Positions 34,690 through 43,754 of a stretch of 64,000 nt of DNA are shown here, piece after piece. Position numbers and translations under genes: made by a program. The notes beneath the pieces are model-generated. The model saw only the letters and a list, made by a program, of their open reading frames with translations, made no database searches and had not been told where the DNA came from. Source of the DNA: Bacillus sp. FJAT-49711 (GTDB lineage: Bacteria > Bacillota > Bacilli > Bacillales > Bacillaceae_C). Position 1 is the first letter of the stretch, and each line of letters starts with the position of its first letter. Location: NCBI RefSeq assembly GCF_018343715.1, contig NZ_JAGYPL010000003.1, positions 150,769 to 214,768 of the forward strand, written 5' to 3'.

Positions 34690-34815
34690 TTACGGGCGCT
34701 GAGCAGTCCGAATATACGTAGACTTCTACGGGACATGCGAGATAGGCAAGACCCTGCAAGACGCAGCCTGATGAGGCTTGCCATTCGACCGCGGAAAGCG
34801 AAGTATATTTGGGCT
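34690..34815. repeat. Bacillus-type interspersed repeat (GC-rich)
   Basis: The stretch with GCGAGATAGGCAAGACCCTG, then GATGAGGCTTGCCATTCGAC and CGCGGAAAGCGAAGTATATT is a diverged copy of a repeat that I know from many Bacillus genomes (CCGCGGAAAGCGAAGTGTATT form). Its GC content is higher than the flanks. The region from 34480 to 35052 otherwise holds only hairpins and no gene. Confidence 0.6.
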
Positions 34816-34919
34816 GTGGGCTTAACCAAACACAAAAAAGGTTTCAGTGATTATTCTCTACTTTTCTTGGACTTTTTCAATGACCTTAGCTCAAATAAGG
34901 AGGCACGGCAAATGCCCAA

Positions 34920-34966
34920 AAAAAGTAGCATCTGGAGCGTTAATCAGCTCTTCATGCTACTTTTAA
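34920..34966. terminator. Terminator-like hairpin
   Basis: AAAAGTAGCAT and ATGCTACTTTT form an 11-bp stem with an inner AGCG/AGCT-type arm; T and A runs flank both sides. Confidence 0.5.
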
Positions 34967-34972
34967 AACCAC

Positions 34973-35007
34973 AAAAGGCACCGAGAGGGGTACTCTCGAT
35001 GCCTTTT
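34973..35007 (-). terminator. Terminator of clpP
   Basis: AAAAGGCA-CCGAGAG pairs with CTCTCG-ATGCCTTTT around a short loop, 45 bases past the clpP stop. Confidence 0.75.
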
Positions 35008-35052
35008 GTCGACAATCTAAGAGGAGAGTCCGTATTCTCCTCTTGTTTCGAG

Positions 35053-35637
35053 TTATTTTTTTGGATAAATAATCTCGTCGATAATTCCATATTCTTTCGC
35101 TTCTTCTGCGCTCATGTAGTAATCACGATCCGTATCCCTTTCTATTTTCTCTATAGACTGTCCTGTTCTGTCAGCGATAATTTTATTTACGTGCTCACGT
35201 AACTTTAAAATTCGTTTTGCCGAAATTTCGATTTCTGTTGCTTGCCCTCTTGCGCCTCCGAGTGGTTGGTGAATCATAATTTCGCTATTAGGCAGGGCCA
35301 TTCTTTTGCCTTTTTTACCGGCTAGAAGCAGCATTGCTCCAAAAGAAGCAGCCATTCCAGTACAAATTGTCCTCACATCTGGTTTGATGTATTCCATCGT
35401 ATCAAAAATCGCAAAACCTGCAGAAGTTGATCCTCCGGGACTATTTATATAAATTGAGATGTCTTTATCAGGATTGTCTGCAGCTAAAAATAACAATTGG
35501 GCTACTACACTGTTGGCTACATGATCATTTATTTCGTCACCTATAATAATAATCCGATCTTTTAGCAGTCTAGAATAAATGTCATAAGACCGCTCACCAC
35601 GACTTGATTGTTCAATTACATAAGGGATGGAACTCAT
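35053..35637 (-). CDS. clpP: ATP-dependent Clp protease proteolytic subunit (paralogue likely)
   Basis: A 194-residue ClpP with the full catalytic triad Ser98 (GMAASFGAM), His123 ([10 protein letters not shown]) and Asp172 (ERDTDRD). Compared with housekeeping ClpP of bacilli the segment [20 protein letters not shown] and [18 protein letters not shown] are diverged, which suggests a second ClpP. The gene starts 24 bases after the stop of a sigma-factor gene of the same orientation, so the two are probably one operon. Housekeeping clpP is not normally linked to a sigma factor. Confidence 0.87.
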   Translation of the reverse strand: MSSIPYVIEQSSRGERSYDIYSRLLKDRIIIIGDEINDHVANSVVAQLLFLAADNPDKDISIYINSPGGSTSAGFAIFDTMEYIKPDVRTICTGMAASFGAMLLLAGKKGKRMALPNSEIMIHQPLGGARGQATEIEISAKRILKLREHVNKIIADRTGQSIEKIERDTDRDYYMSAEEAKEYGIIDEIIYPKK

Positions 35638-35661
35638 GTATACTCCTCCAATTCGTTTTCA

Positions 35662-36390
35662 CTATGCAGCCATACAGAAATGGCTTGAAGGAGAGCGTGT
35701 AGAATGTGGATGTTTTGTACGAACTGCCAGCTTCGGAATAACAGCTTCACTTTCTAGTGAATGGATAGACGGGATTGCTTTTATCAATTCATTTGGATCT
35801 TGAGCATGTAATGCTTGATAAAATAAATCAGATAATAGTTCTTGCTCCTCCTCACACCAAAACGGTTCAACGGATAAATTGCCTTCACTTTTATTACCTT
35901 TTTCTAATCTTCTTTTTGTTCGAGAAACAACCGACTTAACCGCCATCTCAGTCGTATTTAATAACTCAGCAATTTCCTTCGCTTTGTATTGAAACGCTTC
36001 TTTTAACAAAAAGATGACAGCTTGTTTTGGAGTGAGCCGTTTTCTTATTTGCTGAATGATATCAATACTGTTTTCAATTCGTGCCGTATTGCTTGATAAT
36101 TCAGCTTCAATGAACTCGTTATTTGATTCAAGCTTTTCATGCTTTCTTTTCCTGAGCATATCAACCCAGCAATGATAGGCAATTTTTTTTAATAAGGCAG
36201 GTGTGATTTCGTGTTGTGTATGTCCGTACTTCATCATTGCTTTTATGATCGATTCTTGGGCAATATCGTCCCCGTCCCATTTATTTTGAGAAAGAAAATA
36301 ACAATATTTTTCTAATCCGGGGTATAGCTGTTCAATCCTGTCTTCCGTATGAACATTATCTCTTTTATAATCCCTAAGCCTGGTGTACAT
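35662..36390 (-). CDS. ECF-type RNA polymerase sigma factor
   Basis: The 242-residue protein has a sigma region 2 (LEKYCYFLSQNKWDGDDIAQ, then ESIIKAMMKYG) and a region 4 (RLTPKQAVIFLLKEAFQYKA, then EIAELLNTTEMAVKSVVSRTK). The C-terminal 60 residues are an extra tail. No anti-sigma gene is adjacent. The clpP paralogue follows 24 bases later and may be a co-expressed target or a protease that controls the sigma factor's regulator (inference). Confidence 0.82.
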   Translation of the reverse strand: MYTRLRDYKRDNVHTEDRIEQLYPGLEKYCYFLSQNKWDGDDIAQESIIKAMMKYGHTQHEITPALLKKIAYHCWVDMLRKRKHEKLESNNEFIEAELSSNTARIENSIDIIQQIRKRLTPKQAVIFLLKEAFQYKAKEIAELLNTTEMAVKSVVSRTKRRLEKGNKSEGNLSVEPFWCEEEQELLSDLFYQALHAQDPNELIKAIPSIHSLESEAVIPKLAVRTKHPHSTRSPSSHFCMAA

Positions 36391-36544
36391 TCCTTTCCAC
36401 TCCTTTTCACACCTCTCTACCTTTTAAACGAACGAAGGTGGATAAAAAGATACGGGGTTAAAAATTTTTTCTTACCCATACATCTTTACTGATGTGAATT
36501 TTCCCTTAAATAAAACAACAATAACATCCCAAAAACCTATAACC

Positions 36545-37732
36545 TTAATCATTCCTCATACTATTTACTTCGTCCATCAAGTAATTTACAAATGTATCAT
36601 CTCTAACAAGCCATACTCCATAATTTCTTTTTAAAAAGGTTTCCGCTTCGTCAAAACTGGAAAAAGTCAGATCCATTTTTGTTTTATAATGATCAATAGC
36701 CCAATCACATTCGTTTAAAGGATAAATTAGAAATATTTCCTCTGTCCGATTTTTATAAAAAGTACCAAACATTGAACGCTTTACATTATAGCGATTACGT
36801 TTTACATCTTCCCGTAAAGGCTCAAGATGGAATGTTTCCAATACAAATTTTTTGTAAGCTTCCTCCACTAAGGAACAGCCAGATGCTTTGGCATGCCCGC
36901 CTCCACCAAATTTGCCAGCCACTTCTGAAACATCAATATGATCATGGATTGTTCGAAACCCAACCCGCTTTCCACCCATATTTAAAATAACGATATAATC
37001 AAGATGCGGATATTCTTTTCCTAATTCATTTCCAAGTTCGGAATGATATAATTCCGCATACACAACTCCGGCATAAAGACCATCCACTTTATTTTGCACA
37101 ACCTCGCGCTTTTTCCGGCCAATATAGCGTTCAATTTTATTTTCTTCCATTTCTAAGAGTTTCTCTTCGAATTCGCTAAAATTGAAATGTGTGCCAGTTT
37201 TAAGACGATCAATCATTTTTTCTTCAAATTCCTCGATTGAAACTAAGAAAAATAGGGCATTGAGCCGATGAGCTTGATGGTTTTCATTTTTTTCCCATTC
37301 CCACGTATCATACTGCCTGACAAGCTCTACAAATTCTTCGACTGCATTGGATCGTTCTATTAATTGGTGATTTACGAGATACTCATAAAATAAAGATGTT
37401 GCCGAAGTTAATTTTCCGTTTGCGTCTTCAACTACGACATGCCCCCACTCATAATCATTGAAGTGCACCGAAGTTTTATGATGATCAAGCAGCTGTACCT
37501 TTCCATCAGCTTGATAAAATTCATTTAATCTTTTTTCATTTTCTGCATTTACAGACAAATCAGTAATGAACAAAAATGTACTTCTGTTTTCATGCTCAAA
37601 AAACCACTCAACTTCGCGGTCGAGACCCGATACGGAATTGTAGCGAACCTTCGCATTTTTGCCAAAAGCTAACTTCGCTAAAATACCGCATCCAACACCA
37701 TCCAAGTCATTATGGGACAACAGCTTATACAT
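36545..37732 (-). CDS. nrnB: Oligoribonuclease NrnB (DHH phosphoesterase)
   Basis: The 395-residue protein has the DHH-superfamily motifs SHNDLDGVGCG (near residue 6), FITDLSV, LLDHHKTS and the DHHA1 motif GGGGHAKASG (near residue 280). Length and sequence match B. subtilis NrnB (YngD), an enzyme that degrades short RNA oligonucleotides 2-5 residues long. Monocistronic. Confidence 0.87.
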   Translation of the reverse strand: MYKLLSHNDLDGVGCGILAKLAFGKNAKVRYNSVSGLDREVEWFFEHENRSTFLFITDLSVNAENEKRLNEFYQADGKVQLLDHHKTSVHFNDYEWGHVVVEDANGKLTSATSLFYEYLVNHQLIERSNAVEEFVELVRQYDTWEWEKNENHQAHRLNALFFLVSIEEFEEKMIDRLKTGTHFNFSEFEEKLLEMEENKIERYIGRKKREVVQNKVDGLYAGVVYAELYHSELGNELGKEYPHLDYIVILNMGGKRVGFRTIHDHIDVSEVAGKFGGGGHAKASGCSLVEEAYKKFVLETFHLEPLREDVKRNRYNVKRSMFGTFYKNRTEEIFLIYPLNECDWAIDHYKTKMDLTFSSFDEAETFLKRNYGVWLVRDDTFVNYLMDEVNSMRND

Positions 37733-37780
37733 ATTATTTTCACCTCAGAAAATAGTATGGTTAAAAAGGTGAAAATTATT

Positions 37781-38644
37781 TTACTTTTGCAAGTGTGCCA
37801 GCTTATCCGGATTGGCAATCATATAAATCCGGGATATTTTATCATCTAGAAACTCAAGTGAAACCACATAAGCAACATACTCATTTACCAATACGACAAC
37901 GCCTGGATATCCATTTACAACCTTGAATTCCATTCTCGAGTTTTCAGGAAGCTTTTTCATAATACTTGTAAACAAAAAGACAATTCGCTCTGATGTAAAG
38001 ATAGGATTTAACGCTGCTTTTACTTTACCGCCTCCATCAGAAATAAATACAGAATCGTTCTTCAATAACTCTAGCATTTTATGAATATTCCCTTTTTGAA
38101 GCGCCATCGTGAATTGTTCTACACTATCTCTCATTGTTTGGAAATCCAAAGTAGAAGCTTTCGGGCGATTTTCCATACTTTTTTTTGCTCTGTGAAACAT
38201 CTGCCTGCAATTGGCAGATGTTTTTTCAATAATAGCTGAAATTTCTTCATAACTATACTGAAAGACCTCCCGCAAAAGGAAAACAGCCCGCTCGTTTTCT
38301 GATAACTGCTGCAAAAGCAAAAGATATGCAGTTGAAATGGATTCCTTCATTAAATAAGAATGAGACGGGTCACCCTCTTCATCGACGATTGGTTCCGGCA
38401 GCCATTCTCCGACATAAACCTCGCGCTTACTAGCGGCGGAACGCAATTTATCTATAGATCTATTCATCACAATCTTACATAAATATGCTTTCTTGTTTTC
38501 AATGCCCTTTTCTCTGCTTATACTGTTATAAGTTAGGAACGCTTCTTGTACTAAATCCTCCGCATCAGAAACACTTCCCATCATTCGGTAAGCGATCGAA
38601 AATAACAAAGGCTTATACGTCTCATACAACTGTTCAGTTTCCAA
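37781..38644 (-). CDS. SigJ-like ECF sigma factor with SnoaL-like C-terminal domain
   Basis: A 287-residue sigma factor. Region 2 (YKPLLFSIAYRMMGSVSDAE with DLVQEAFLTY), region 4 (SENERAVFLLREVFQYSYEE, then CRQMFHRAKKSM), then a SnoaL-type domain (about 170-287) typical of the ECF41/SigJ class, where the C-terminal domain replaces a separate anti-sigma factor. ECF41 factors usually sit beside a small oxidoreductase or carboxymuconolactone decarboxylase; here the partner is an FAD oxidoreductase whose gene ends five bases upstream. Confidence 0.87.
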   Translation of the reverse strand: METEQLYETYKPLLFSIAYRMMGSVSDAEDLVQEAFLTYNSISREKGIENKKAYLCKIVMNRSIDKLRSAASKREVYVGEWLPEPIVDEEGDPSHSYLMKESISTAYLLLLQQLSENERAVFLLREVFQYSYEEISAIIEKTSANCRQMFHRAKKSMENRPKASTLDFQTMRDSVEQFTMALQKGNIHKMLELLKNDSVFISDGGGKVKAALNPIFTSERIVFLFTSIMKKLPENSRMEFKVVNGYPGVVVLVNEYVAYVVSLEFLDDKISRIYMIANPDKLAHLQK

Positions 38645-38649
38645 AACGA

Positions 38650-39948
38650 TTATCCTTCCTTTGCAAAAATCATTTCATTCATTTTTAAAATTTCCTCAGC
38701 TGCTCGCTTTCCACTTGCAACCGCAGCATCAGCTAATACTTCTTCATGCCCCGCCCAATCTCCTGCTATGAAAATTCCATTCATCTCCGGTATGCTTGGA
38801 CCTGGGTTTTCATTTCGGTTTATATGTGGAAAATCATGTGATACCGCTAATTTTGGTAAAAACTGTTGGGCCACTACTTCTTCTCTCCAACCGGGATGAA
38901 GCAAATCCATCACTGATTCTAATTGTTGCTTATCTTTTTTTACATTCATTTCTTCCATTGGATTATGATATTTTGCTAAACTTACAACGAATGTCCCATC
39001 TTCACTTAGCTTTGCAGCCCTTGATTGGTTCGTAAAAAACAAAGCTTGATCTAGTCCTAACACAAATTGATGTTGTAGGTTTGGCAGCTTTTTTATCCCA
39101 ATATCTAAACAACAAGCAGTAACCGGAATTGCCTGTTCATTCCATATACGCAATGAAGTAAATTCTGCGCCATTTATCATGTTCATAGCTTCTTTTGGAG
39201 GGGCTGCTACAATACAGTCAGGAACATTCAAGACCGTCCCATCTGAGCATTGTATGATTTGATATTGCCCATGATGCTCGATATTCGTTACATTTCTATT
39301 CGTTAAAATCTCAGCTCCGAACCTTACTGCCTGCTTCTTAAGTTTTTGAACAATCGTTTCCCACCCTCCATCAACATACAAAACTCCAGCGTTCAAAGAG
39401 CGCTTCACTTGCTTCAAGACCGGCTTTGCAAGCTGTAAAGTTGGAGCACTCGTATATGAAGTCAAACGACAAATCGCATAAAATATATGCCTAACCATCG
39501 GATCAGATATTTCCGAATCTGCCCAATCCGCGAGGCTTACTTCAGGAATCGAATCAATTTTTAACTTCGTCATCTTTAACATTAATTTGCCGAAAACAAA
39601 TTTAGCTTTCCATGATAAAAGTGTCGAGGACATAATCGATGAAAAATCAGTCGGAATGACTTGAACGGAATTGTTCAAAATGCCATGAATGCGTACGTTT
39701 TTTGAAGCATTTCCTCCCGAAAGGGATATTCCAAGTTCAGTCAAAATGTCTGTGGCATCCCCAGAAAGATACAAAGCATGCGGCCCCAAGTTCATCAGGA
39801 TCCCGTTTTTATTATTTGTGATCGCCCTTCCACCAAAACGATTCGATTTTTCCAAAACAACAACCTTTTTCCCTTCTCTTGCCAAATAGTTCGCAGCTGT
39901 CAATCCTGCTAAGCCTCCACCGACGATAGCAACATCATATTTATACAT
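38650..39948 (-). CDS. FAD-dependent amine oxidase/protoporphyrinogen oxidase-like protein
   Basis: The 432-residue flavoprotein begins with a Rossmann FAD motif, [20 protein letters not shown], followed by [13 protein letters not shown], and ends with [20 protein letters not shown]. This is the phytoene desaturase/protoporphyrinogen oxidase-like family. Substrate unknown. I chose the ATG at 39948, preceded by GGAGGG; the frame extends 11 codons further. It is co-transcribed with the SigJ-like factor downstream and is the likely regulated partner of that factor. Confidence 0.82.
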   Translation of the reverse strand: MYKYDVAIVGGGLAGLTAANYLAREGKKVVVLEKSNRFGGRAITNNKNGILMNLGPHALYLSGDATDILTELGISLSGGNASKNVRIHGILNNSVQVIPTDFSSIMSSTLLSWKAKFVFGKLMLKMTKLKIDSIPEVSLADWADSEISDPMVRHIFYAICRLTSYTSAPTLQLAKPVLKQVKRSLNAGVLYVDGGWETIVQKLKKQAVRFGAEILTNRNVTNIEHHGQYQIIQCSDGTVLNVPDCIVAAPPKEAMNMINGAEFTSLRIWNEQAIPVTACCLDIGIKKLPNLQHQFVLGLDQALFFTNQSRAAKLSEDGTFVVSLAKYHNPMEEMNVKKDKQQLESVMDLLHPGWREEVVAQQFLPKLAVSHDFPHINRNENPGPSIPEMNGIFIAGDWAGHEEVLADAAVASGKRAAEEILKMNEMIFAKEG

Positions 39949-40258
39949 AAAAAAATCCCTCCTACATTGTTCTGTAATCAAAACGAATGAAGAGGGGATT
40001 TTGTGACATAAAAAAACTTTTTATAAAAATCGTGAAATGTCAATGAAGATCATTTTATAAATCGTATTATTCAGTTTCACTAGCCTATCCTCTTTTGCTT
40101 TTATATTTCATTAGTACTTCATAGTGAAAAGATAGTATGTTGCAACGACGTCAAGGACATGAATGTCTTGTGATTTCTTAAATAATGATTTTATTCTATT
40201 GACTACTTCACAGTATAAACAGCCCGCTACCTTAGCAGGCTGTTTTTTCCTCCACCAC
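39949..40258. other. Intergenic region with hairpin
   Basis: No gene is visible. AACAGCCCGC/GCAGGCTGTT at about 40219-40243 with six T after it forms a plus-strand terminator-like hairpin; it may also end the yvrJ-like transcript on the minus strand. Confidence 0.45.
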
Positions 40259-40405
40259 TCACTCCCTCATTTTCTGCATTCGCTCCGGCAAGCTTTGCAG
40301 GGATTGAAGGACGGCTTCCAGTTTTGTTTCGATCCGGTACAGCAAGTAAAAGGTAACGAGTGCCGGAAAACCAACCTCACTGATGAAGGGGAGAATCTGT
40401 TCCAT
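40259..40405 (-). CDS. yvrJ: YvrJ-family small protein
   Basis: A 48-residue protein, MEQILPFISEVGFPALVTFY, then LLYRIETKLEAVLQSL. One membrane helix followed by a short amphipathic tail is the YvrJ pattern. AAAGGAG is ten bases before the ATG. It belongs to a three-gene group with DUF2922 and DUF1659 genes that is often conserved in bacilli; none of the three has a known function. A terminator separates it from the DUF2922 gene. Confidence 0.8.
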   Translation of the reverse strand: MEQILPFISEVGFPALVTFYLLYRIETKLEAVLQSLQSLPERMQKMRE

Positions 40406-40441
40406 TTGAGGATCAACTCCTTTCATTCTCACAATCTAGAC

Positions 40442-40479
40442 AAAATAGGCTGACCCGGACTGGAGTCAGCCTATTTTTC
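40442..40479. terminator. Terminator of the DUF2922 gene
   Basis: AATAGGCTGAC and GTCAGCCTATT form a perfect 11-bp stem, T/A runs on both sides. Confidence 0.75.
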
Positions 40480-40704
40480 TTATTCAAGATCTATGTCAAT
40501 TTCCTCAACGTTTCTTTCGACGAGTCGTGCTGACTTCACCTTGAAAAATGGGTTGCCGTCCGAATCGAGGAAAACGTTGGAAGCGATGATGCTTTCCATT
40601 GCTGCTTTCACTTGTGCAGGATCAACCGGCTCGATAGGCTGATCAATAGTCAATTTCGAAGTTTTTCCTTCCTCTGATAAAAAGTTTAGTTCTAGTACCT
40701 TCAT
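40480..40704 (-). CDS. DUF2922 protein
   Basis: A 74-residue protein, MKVLELNFLSEEGKTSKLTI through VKAAMESIIASNVFLDSDGN. It matches the DUF2922 family (short beta-rich proteins of unknown function). The ATG has AGAGAGGTG upstream. The DUF1659 gene ends 34 bases before it. Confidence 0.85.
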   Translation of the reverse strand: MKVLELNFLSEEGKTSKLTIDQPIEPVDPAQVKAAMESIIASNVFLDSDGNPFFKVKSARLVERNVEEIDIDLE

Positions 40705-40738
40705 TCTTTTTCACCTCTCTTTCTACCCATTGCGGTTT

Positions 40739-40957
40739 TTACTGACCAATCTCGTGACGATCATTCCTTTCAATCGCCCAAATTGATTCTTTTGATACAG
40801 AACCAATTGCGATAGCCGTGTTGTATAGCTCATCTGCAGTTGAATTTAGTCGAATGCGATTGAATGTCTTTGTTTTGAAGATTGGTTTGTTGTTTTCGTC
40901 CATCCCATAGTCAAAAACAATTTTTAAACTGCTTGACTTTAAAACCCCCTGTGCCAA
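40739..40957 (-). CDS. DUF1659 protein
   Basis: The 72-residue product (M)AQGVLKSSSLKIVFDYGMDE, with KTKTFNRIRLNSTADELY, matches the DUF1659 family. TTG at 40957 is chosen because AAGGGAGGTGA lies about six bases upstream; the longer open frame (to 41080) begins with a Lys-rich, non-native segment. First gene of the DUF1659-DUF2922-YvrJ group. Confidence 0.82.
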   Translation of the reverse strand: MAQGVLKSSSLKIVFDYGMDENNKPIFKTKTFNRIRLNSTADELYNTAIAIGSVSKESIWAIERNDRHEIGQ

Positions 40958-41284
40958 TTGCCTCACCTCCCTTTCACCTTCTATATAGGAGACAAGAGCA
41001 AAAAAGGACACCCTGCAGAAAAAATTAAAAAATTTACCATGACATATAGTAGTTTTCTTTTTTATTTTCTTTTTGTCCACGTATTGTGGACGTGCCGTTT
41101 AAACAATTGACATTACATAGTTTCTTACTGTTTGTAGCATTAATTCCTTTTTACATTACAATTGTAAGATTCACCTCACAGAGTAAAAACCTGTATAGAA
41201 AATCTACACAGGTTAGGGAAAATTCTATTTTGATTATTGCCAATTTAAAAATACGCCTTTTCATCATTTGTAGGCGGAGCCAGT

Positions 41285-41518
41285 TTATACAATACTTGTC
41301 TTCTGTGAATTAGTATCATTGACATCCATGTCATTGACAAGATTAAGCGGTACATTATTGATGACAAAGTCCCCATTTTCTTCACCAAAACCATAGTTTT
41401 GTTTATTCGTCAAAAAGGTATCAATACGCGGAGAAGCTGCAAAGTTTAGTGAGGCGTTCCGGTCCATAGCATTTACTTTAAATCCCAATATGTTTATAAT
41501 AACGGGTCCAAATACCAT
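41285..41518 (-). CDS. GerPA/GerPF-like spore protein
   Basis: The 77-residue protein MVFGPVIINILGFKVNAMDR with NFAASPRIDTFLTNKQNYGF and a closing DMDVNDTNSQKTSIV resembles GerPA/GerPF family proteins, which sit in the spore coat and allow germinants to pass. The family's typical pattern is an N-terminal hydrophobic strand, a Gly-Phe-Gly centre and a C-terminal D-x-D-x-x-D/N motif. Very strong site GAGGGAGGGAGG. Monocistronic; mother-cell expression is expected. Confidence 0.65.
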   Translation of the reverse strand: MVFGPVIINILGFKVNAMDRNASLNFAASPRIDTFLTNKQNYGFGEENGDFVINNVPLNLVNDMDVNDTNSQKTSIV

Positions 41519-41741
41519 TTTATCCTCCCTCCCTCTTTTAGTGAATATATTACAAAGCGCTGTTATTTATGTGGGGGAAACATAAGAAACACTTTGCGAT
41601 CAATCAGTGTAATGATTGGATCACCTTGTTAATACATATAGTTAAACAAACCATTTTTTTGTATTTTTACAAAGTTATTTCTGCTCAGAAGCCGGGCAAG
41701 CTTGTTAGTTTAGGATGAAACTTCTCTTTTTTTCTGGAGTC

Positions 41742-41972
41742 TTATAACTTCGTCATCTTCGTAATAAAGAAGTCAATTAAATCTGAATCATCTACAACTG
41801 AAACTGTATGATCTTTTAAAGTGCCGTCACCACTTTGTTCACCGAATCCCTCACTACGATGGTTGAAGACATGGTTACCAAGCTGAATCGAACTGCCCAT
41901 GGAAACGTAGGATTTTCGATCAATTGACCGTATTTTCATATCATTTAATTGAATGTTGGTTACCTCATCCAT
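41742..41972 (-). CDS. Small protein related to the GerP-like neighbour
   Basis: A 76-residue protein, MDEVTNIQLNDMKIRSIDRK, then NHRSEGFGEQSGDGTLKDHT and a closing DDSDLIDFFITK. The GFGEQSGDG centre aligns with GFGEENGDF of the gene at 41285-41518, and both carry an acidic C-terminus, so they are distant paralogues, possibly spore-coat proteins. AAAGGAGATAT precedes the ATG at 41972. Confidence 0.6.
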   Translation of the reverse strand: MDEVTNIQLNDMKIRSIDRKSYVSMGSSIQLGNHVFNHRSEGFGEQSGDGTLKDHTVSVVDDSDLIDFFITKMTKL

Positions 41973-42097
41973 ACGGATATATCTCCTTTCAATAATTAAT
42001 GATGAAATGTTAATCGTTATAAAAAGGATTATTCCACTGAATTGAATATCATGCAGGTGCAAGGCAATATAATGAAAGATTTTGGGAGGATTCCGAA

Positions 42098-42619
42098 TTG
42101 AGTAATCATTATTTAATTCGCAAAGCAACTGAGGGCGACGTTTTACAAATTCTTAAGCATACAAAAAAGGTCATAAGTGAAAATCCAAATGTAACAGGAA
42201 TTACGTTGAATGAATTTACTTCTACCCTTGATGAAGAAAAAGAATGGATAAATTCACATCATACACAAGGACTATTATTAGTTGCAGAAGTTAACAGAAG
42301 TATCATTGGCTTGCTTAGTTTTCGTTTATCGCCTTGGAAAAGATTATGTCATCAAGGGATTTTTGAAATAAGCATTCAAGAGAAGTTTACAAATAAAGGC
42401 ATCGGGGCTTCTTTAATAAAAAAGCTATTGGCATGGGCTCAAGCAAATCAAAGAGTGGAAAAGATATCCCTTGAGGTTTTTTCAAATAACGAAAGGGCCA
42501 TTCATTTATACAAAAGGCTTGGATTTATAGAGGAAGGCAGGCTGAAAAGTCATATTAAATTGGGCTCGAATGAATATGTAGATGATGTTTTGATGAGTAT
42601 ATTTATTGATTCTTCCTAA
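42098..42619 (+). CDS. GNAT-family acetyltransferase
   Basis: The product of 173 residues has a complete GNAT domain: ISIQEKFTNKGIGASLIKKL (acetyl-CoA loop, NKGIGASL) and VFSNNERAIHLYKRLGFIEE (C-terminal motif). It looks like the RimI/RimJ and spermidine acetyltransferase-like group; acceptor unknown. TTG start with GGGAGGA seven bases upstream. Confidence 0.82.
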   Translation: MSNHYLIRKATEGDVLQILKHTKKVISENPNVTGITLNEFTSTLDEEKEWINSHHTQGLLLVAEVNRSIIGLLSFRLSPWKRLCHQGIFEISIQEKFTNKGIGASLIKKLLAWAQANQRVEKISLEVFSNNERAIHLYKRLGFIEEGRLKSHIKLGSNEYVDDVLMSIFIDSS

Positions 42620-42649
42620 AGTGCAGGATCATTTAGCAAATAACAGCAA

Positions 42650-42705
42650 AAAGCCAAAACAAAATGGATATCTGTTTGATTCCATTAGTTTTGGCTTATA
42701 AAAAA
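42650..42705. terminator. Bidirectional terminator
   Basis: AAGCCAAAAC and GTTTTGGCTT pair, extended by AATGGA/TCCATT, between convergent genes. Confidence 0.75.
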
Positions 42706-42710
42706 TAAGG

Positions 42711-43574
42711 TTAAACAATCATTTCTTTACCTTTTACACTTTTTACTTTTTCTTTTATTTTTTTCAAATACTCTTCACTTAAGGTACCTTCACCCCCGCG
42801 GAAAATTTCCTCAGAATAATGATCAGGTGGTGCCAATTCTTCTTCCTTTTGTACGACAATAAAGGTTAATGCTTCTTTCACCATTCCATTGATTTCAATG
42901 TCTATAATAGCAGGGCGGTAAAGAAGACTGCCAACTCCTTCCCTTCCGAAAAGATAAGGAATGATATCGGGAGTAACCTCGTATGCTTTTCCTTCAACGG
43001 CGCCGCCCATTTCAATAATATCAGCCCGCCCACCATCAGGAAGGTGTACTGTGAAGCCGAGAGTATATCCATCCAAAACACCGCAGCCGATTACATTTTG
43101 AAAATGATGATCTACTCCGGCTAGTTTGAATCGTTCAACATCCATACAGCTTCCATAAGCATAATAAAGAAAGCTATTTTGTTTGATAACATGCTGCACT
43201 TTCCAGTCGCCATGCTCAACCCTTCCACGAAGTATTTGGGCATGTTGTTCGGTCATGACGTATGCATATGCATGATAGATTTCCTTATCGGTAAAAATGG
43301 TTTTCACAACTCTATTATAAAAGTTATTACGCCCTTCTCCAATATAGCCTTCCAATTCATCTAATCTAGCTAATTGGCTTTCACTGACTTCATACAATTC
43401 ACCATAAACAACATCTATATCGTTAGTATTTTTTAAGGTTGGATATCCTCTGTTCGTATTAAATAAGATCCCGTTTGTCCACGCCTGTTCTGCGATACTG
43501 GTAGCCCCATTCAACAAATGGTGGTTTCTTTCATGCCTTCTAAGTGTACCGTAAACAAATACTAGATTCCCCAT
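42711..43574 (-). CDS. ykqA: Tandem gamma-glutamylcyclotransferase-like protein (YkqA)
   Basis: The 287-residue protein has two AIG2/GGCT-like domains, one starting VFVYGTLRRHERNHHLL and the other FLYYAYGSCMDVERFKLAG, each with the YGT/YGS substrate loop. The first contains LDELEGYIG, with the glutamate used as general base in the family. B. subtilis YkqA has the same two-domain form. Enzymes of this fold act on gamma-glutamyl peptides; actual substrate unknown. Confidence 0.82.
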   Translation of the reverse strand: MGNLVFVYGTLRRHERNHHLLNGATSIAEQAWTNGILFNTNRGYPTLKNTNDIDVVYGELYEVSESQLARLDELEGYIGEGRNNFYNRVVKTIFTDKEIYHAYAYVMTEQHAQILRGRVEHGDWKVQHVIKQNSFLYYAYGSCMDVERFKLAGVDHHFQNVIGCGVLDGYTLGFTVHLPDGGRADIIEMGGAVEGKAYEVTPDIIPYLFGREGVGSLLYRPAIIDIEINGMVKEALTFIVVQKEEELAPPDHYSEEIFRGGEGTLSEEYLKKIKEKVKSVKGKEMIV

Positions 43575-43754
43575 TACAATCCCCTCTGACCCTAATCATT
43601 TCTCTTTGCTGAATGCTTCTTACACTTGATGAAGTTCTTATTTTATTAATTATTTTCCAAAAGCTAGGTCGCATTAAAATGAGATTATTCCCCTGCATTA
43701 TGTTACATTATCATGCTTTCCCCGTCTATCAATCACGAAATCCGCATCAATTCC

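Noticed and set aside
34735-35202. 155-codon plus-strand frame
   Set aside because: It runs through a repeat, two hairpins and the antisense of clpP; only a chance open frame.
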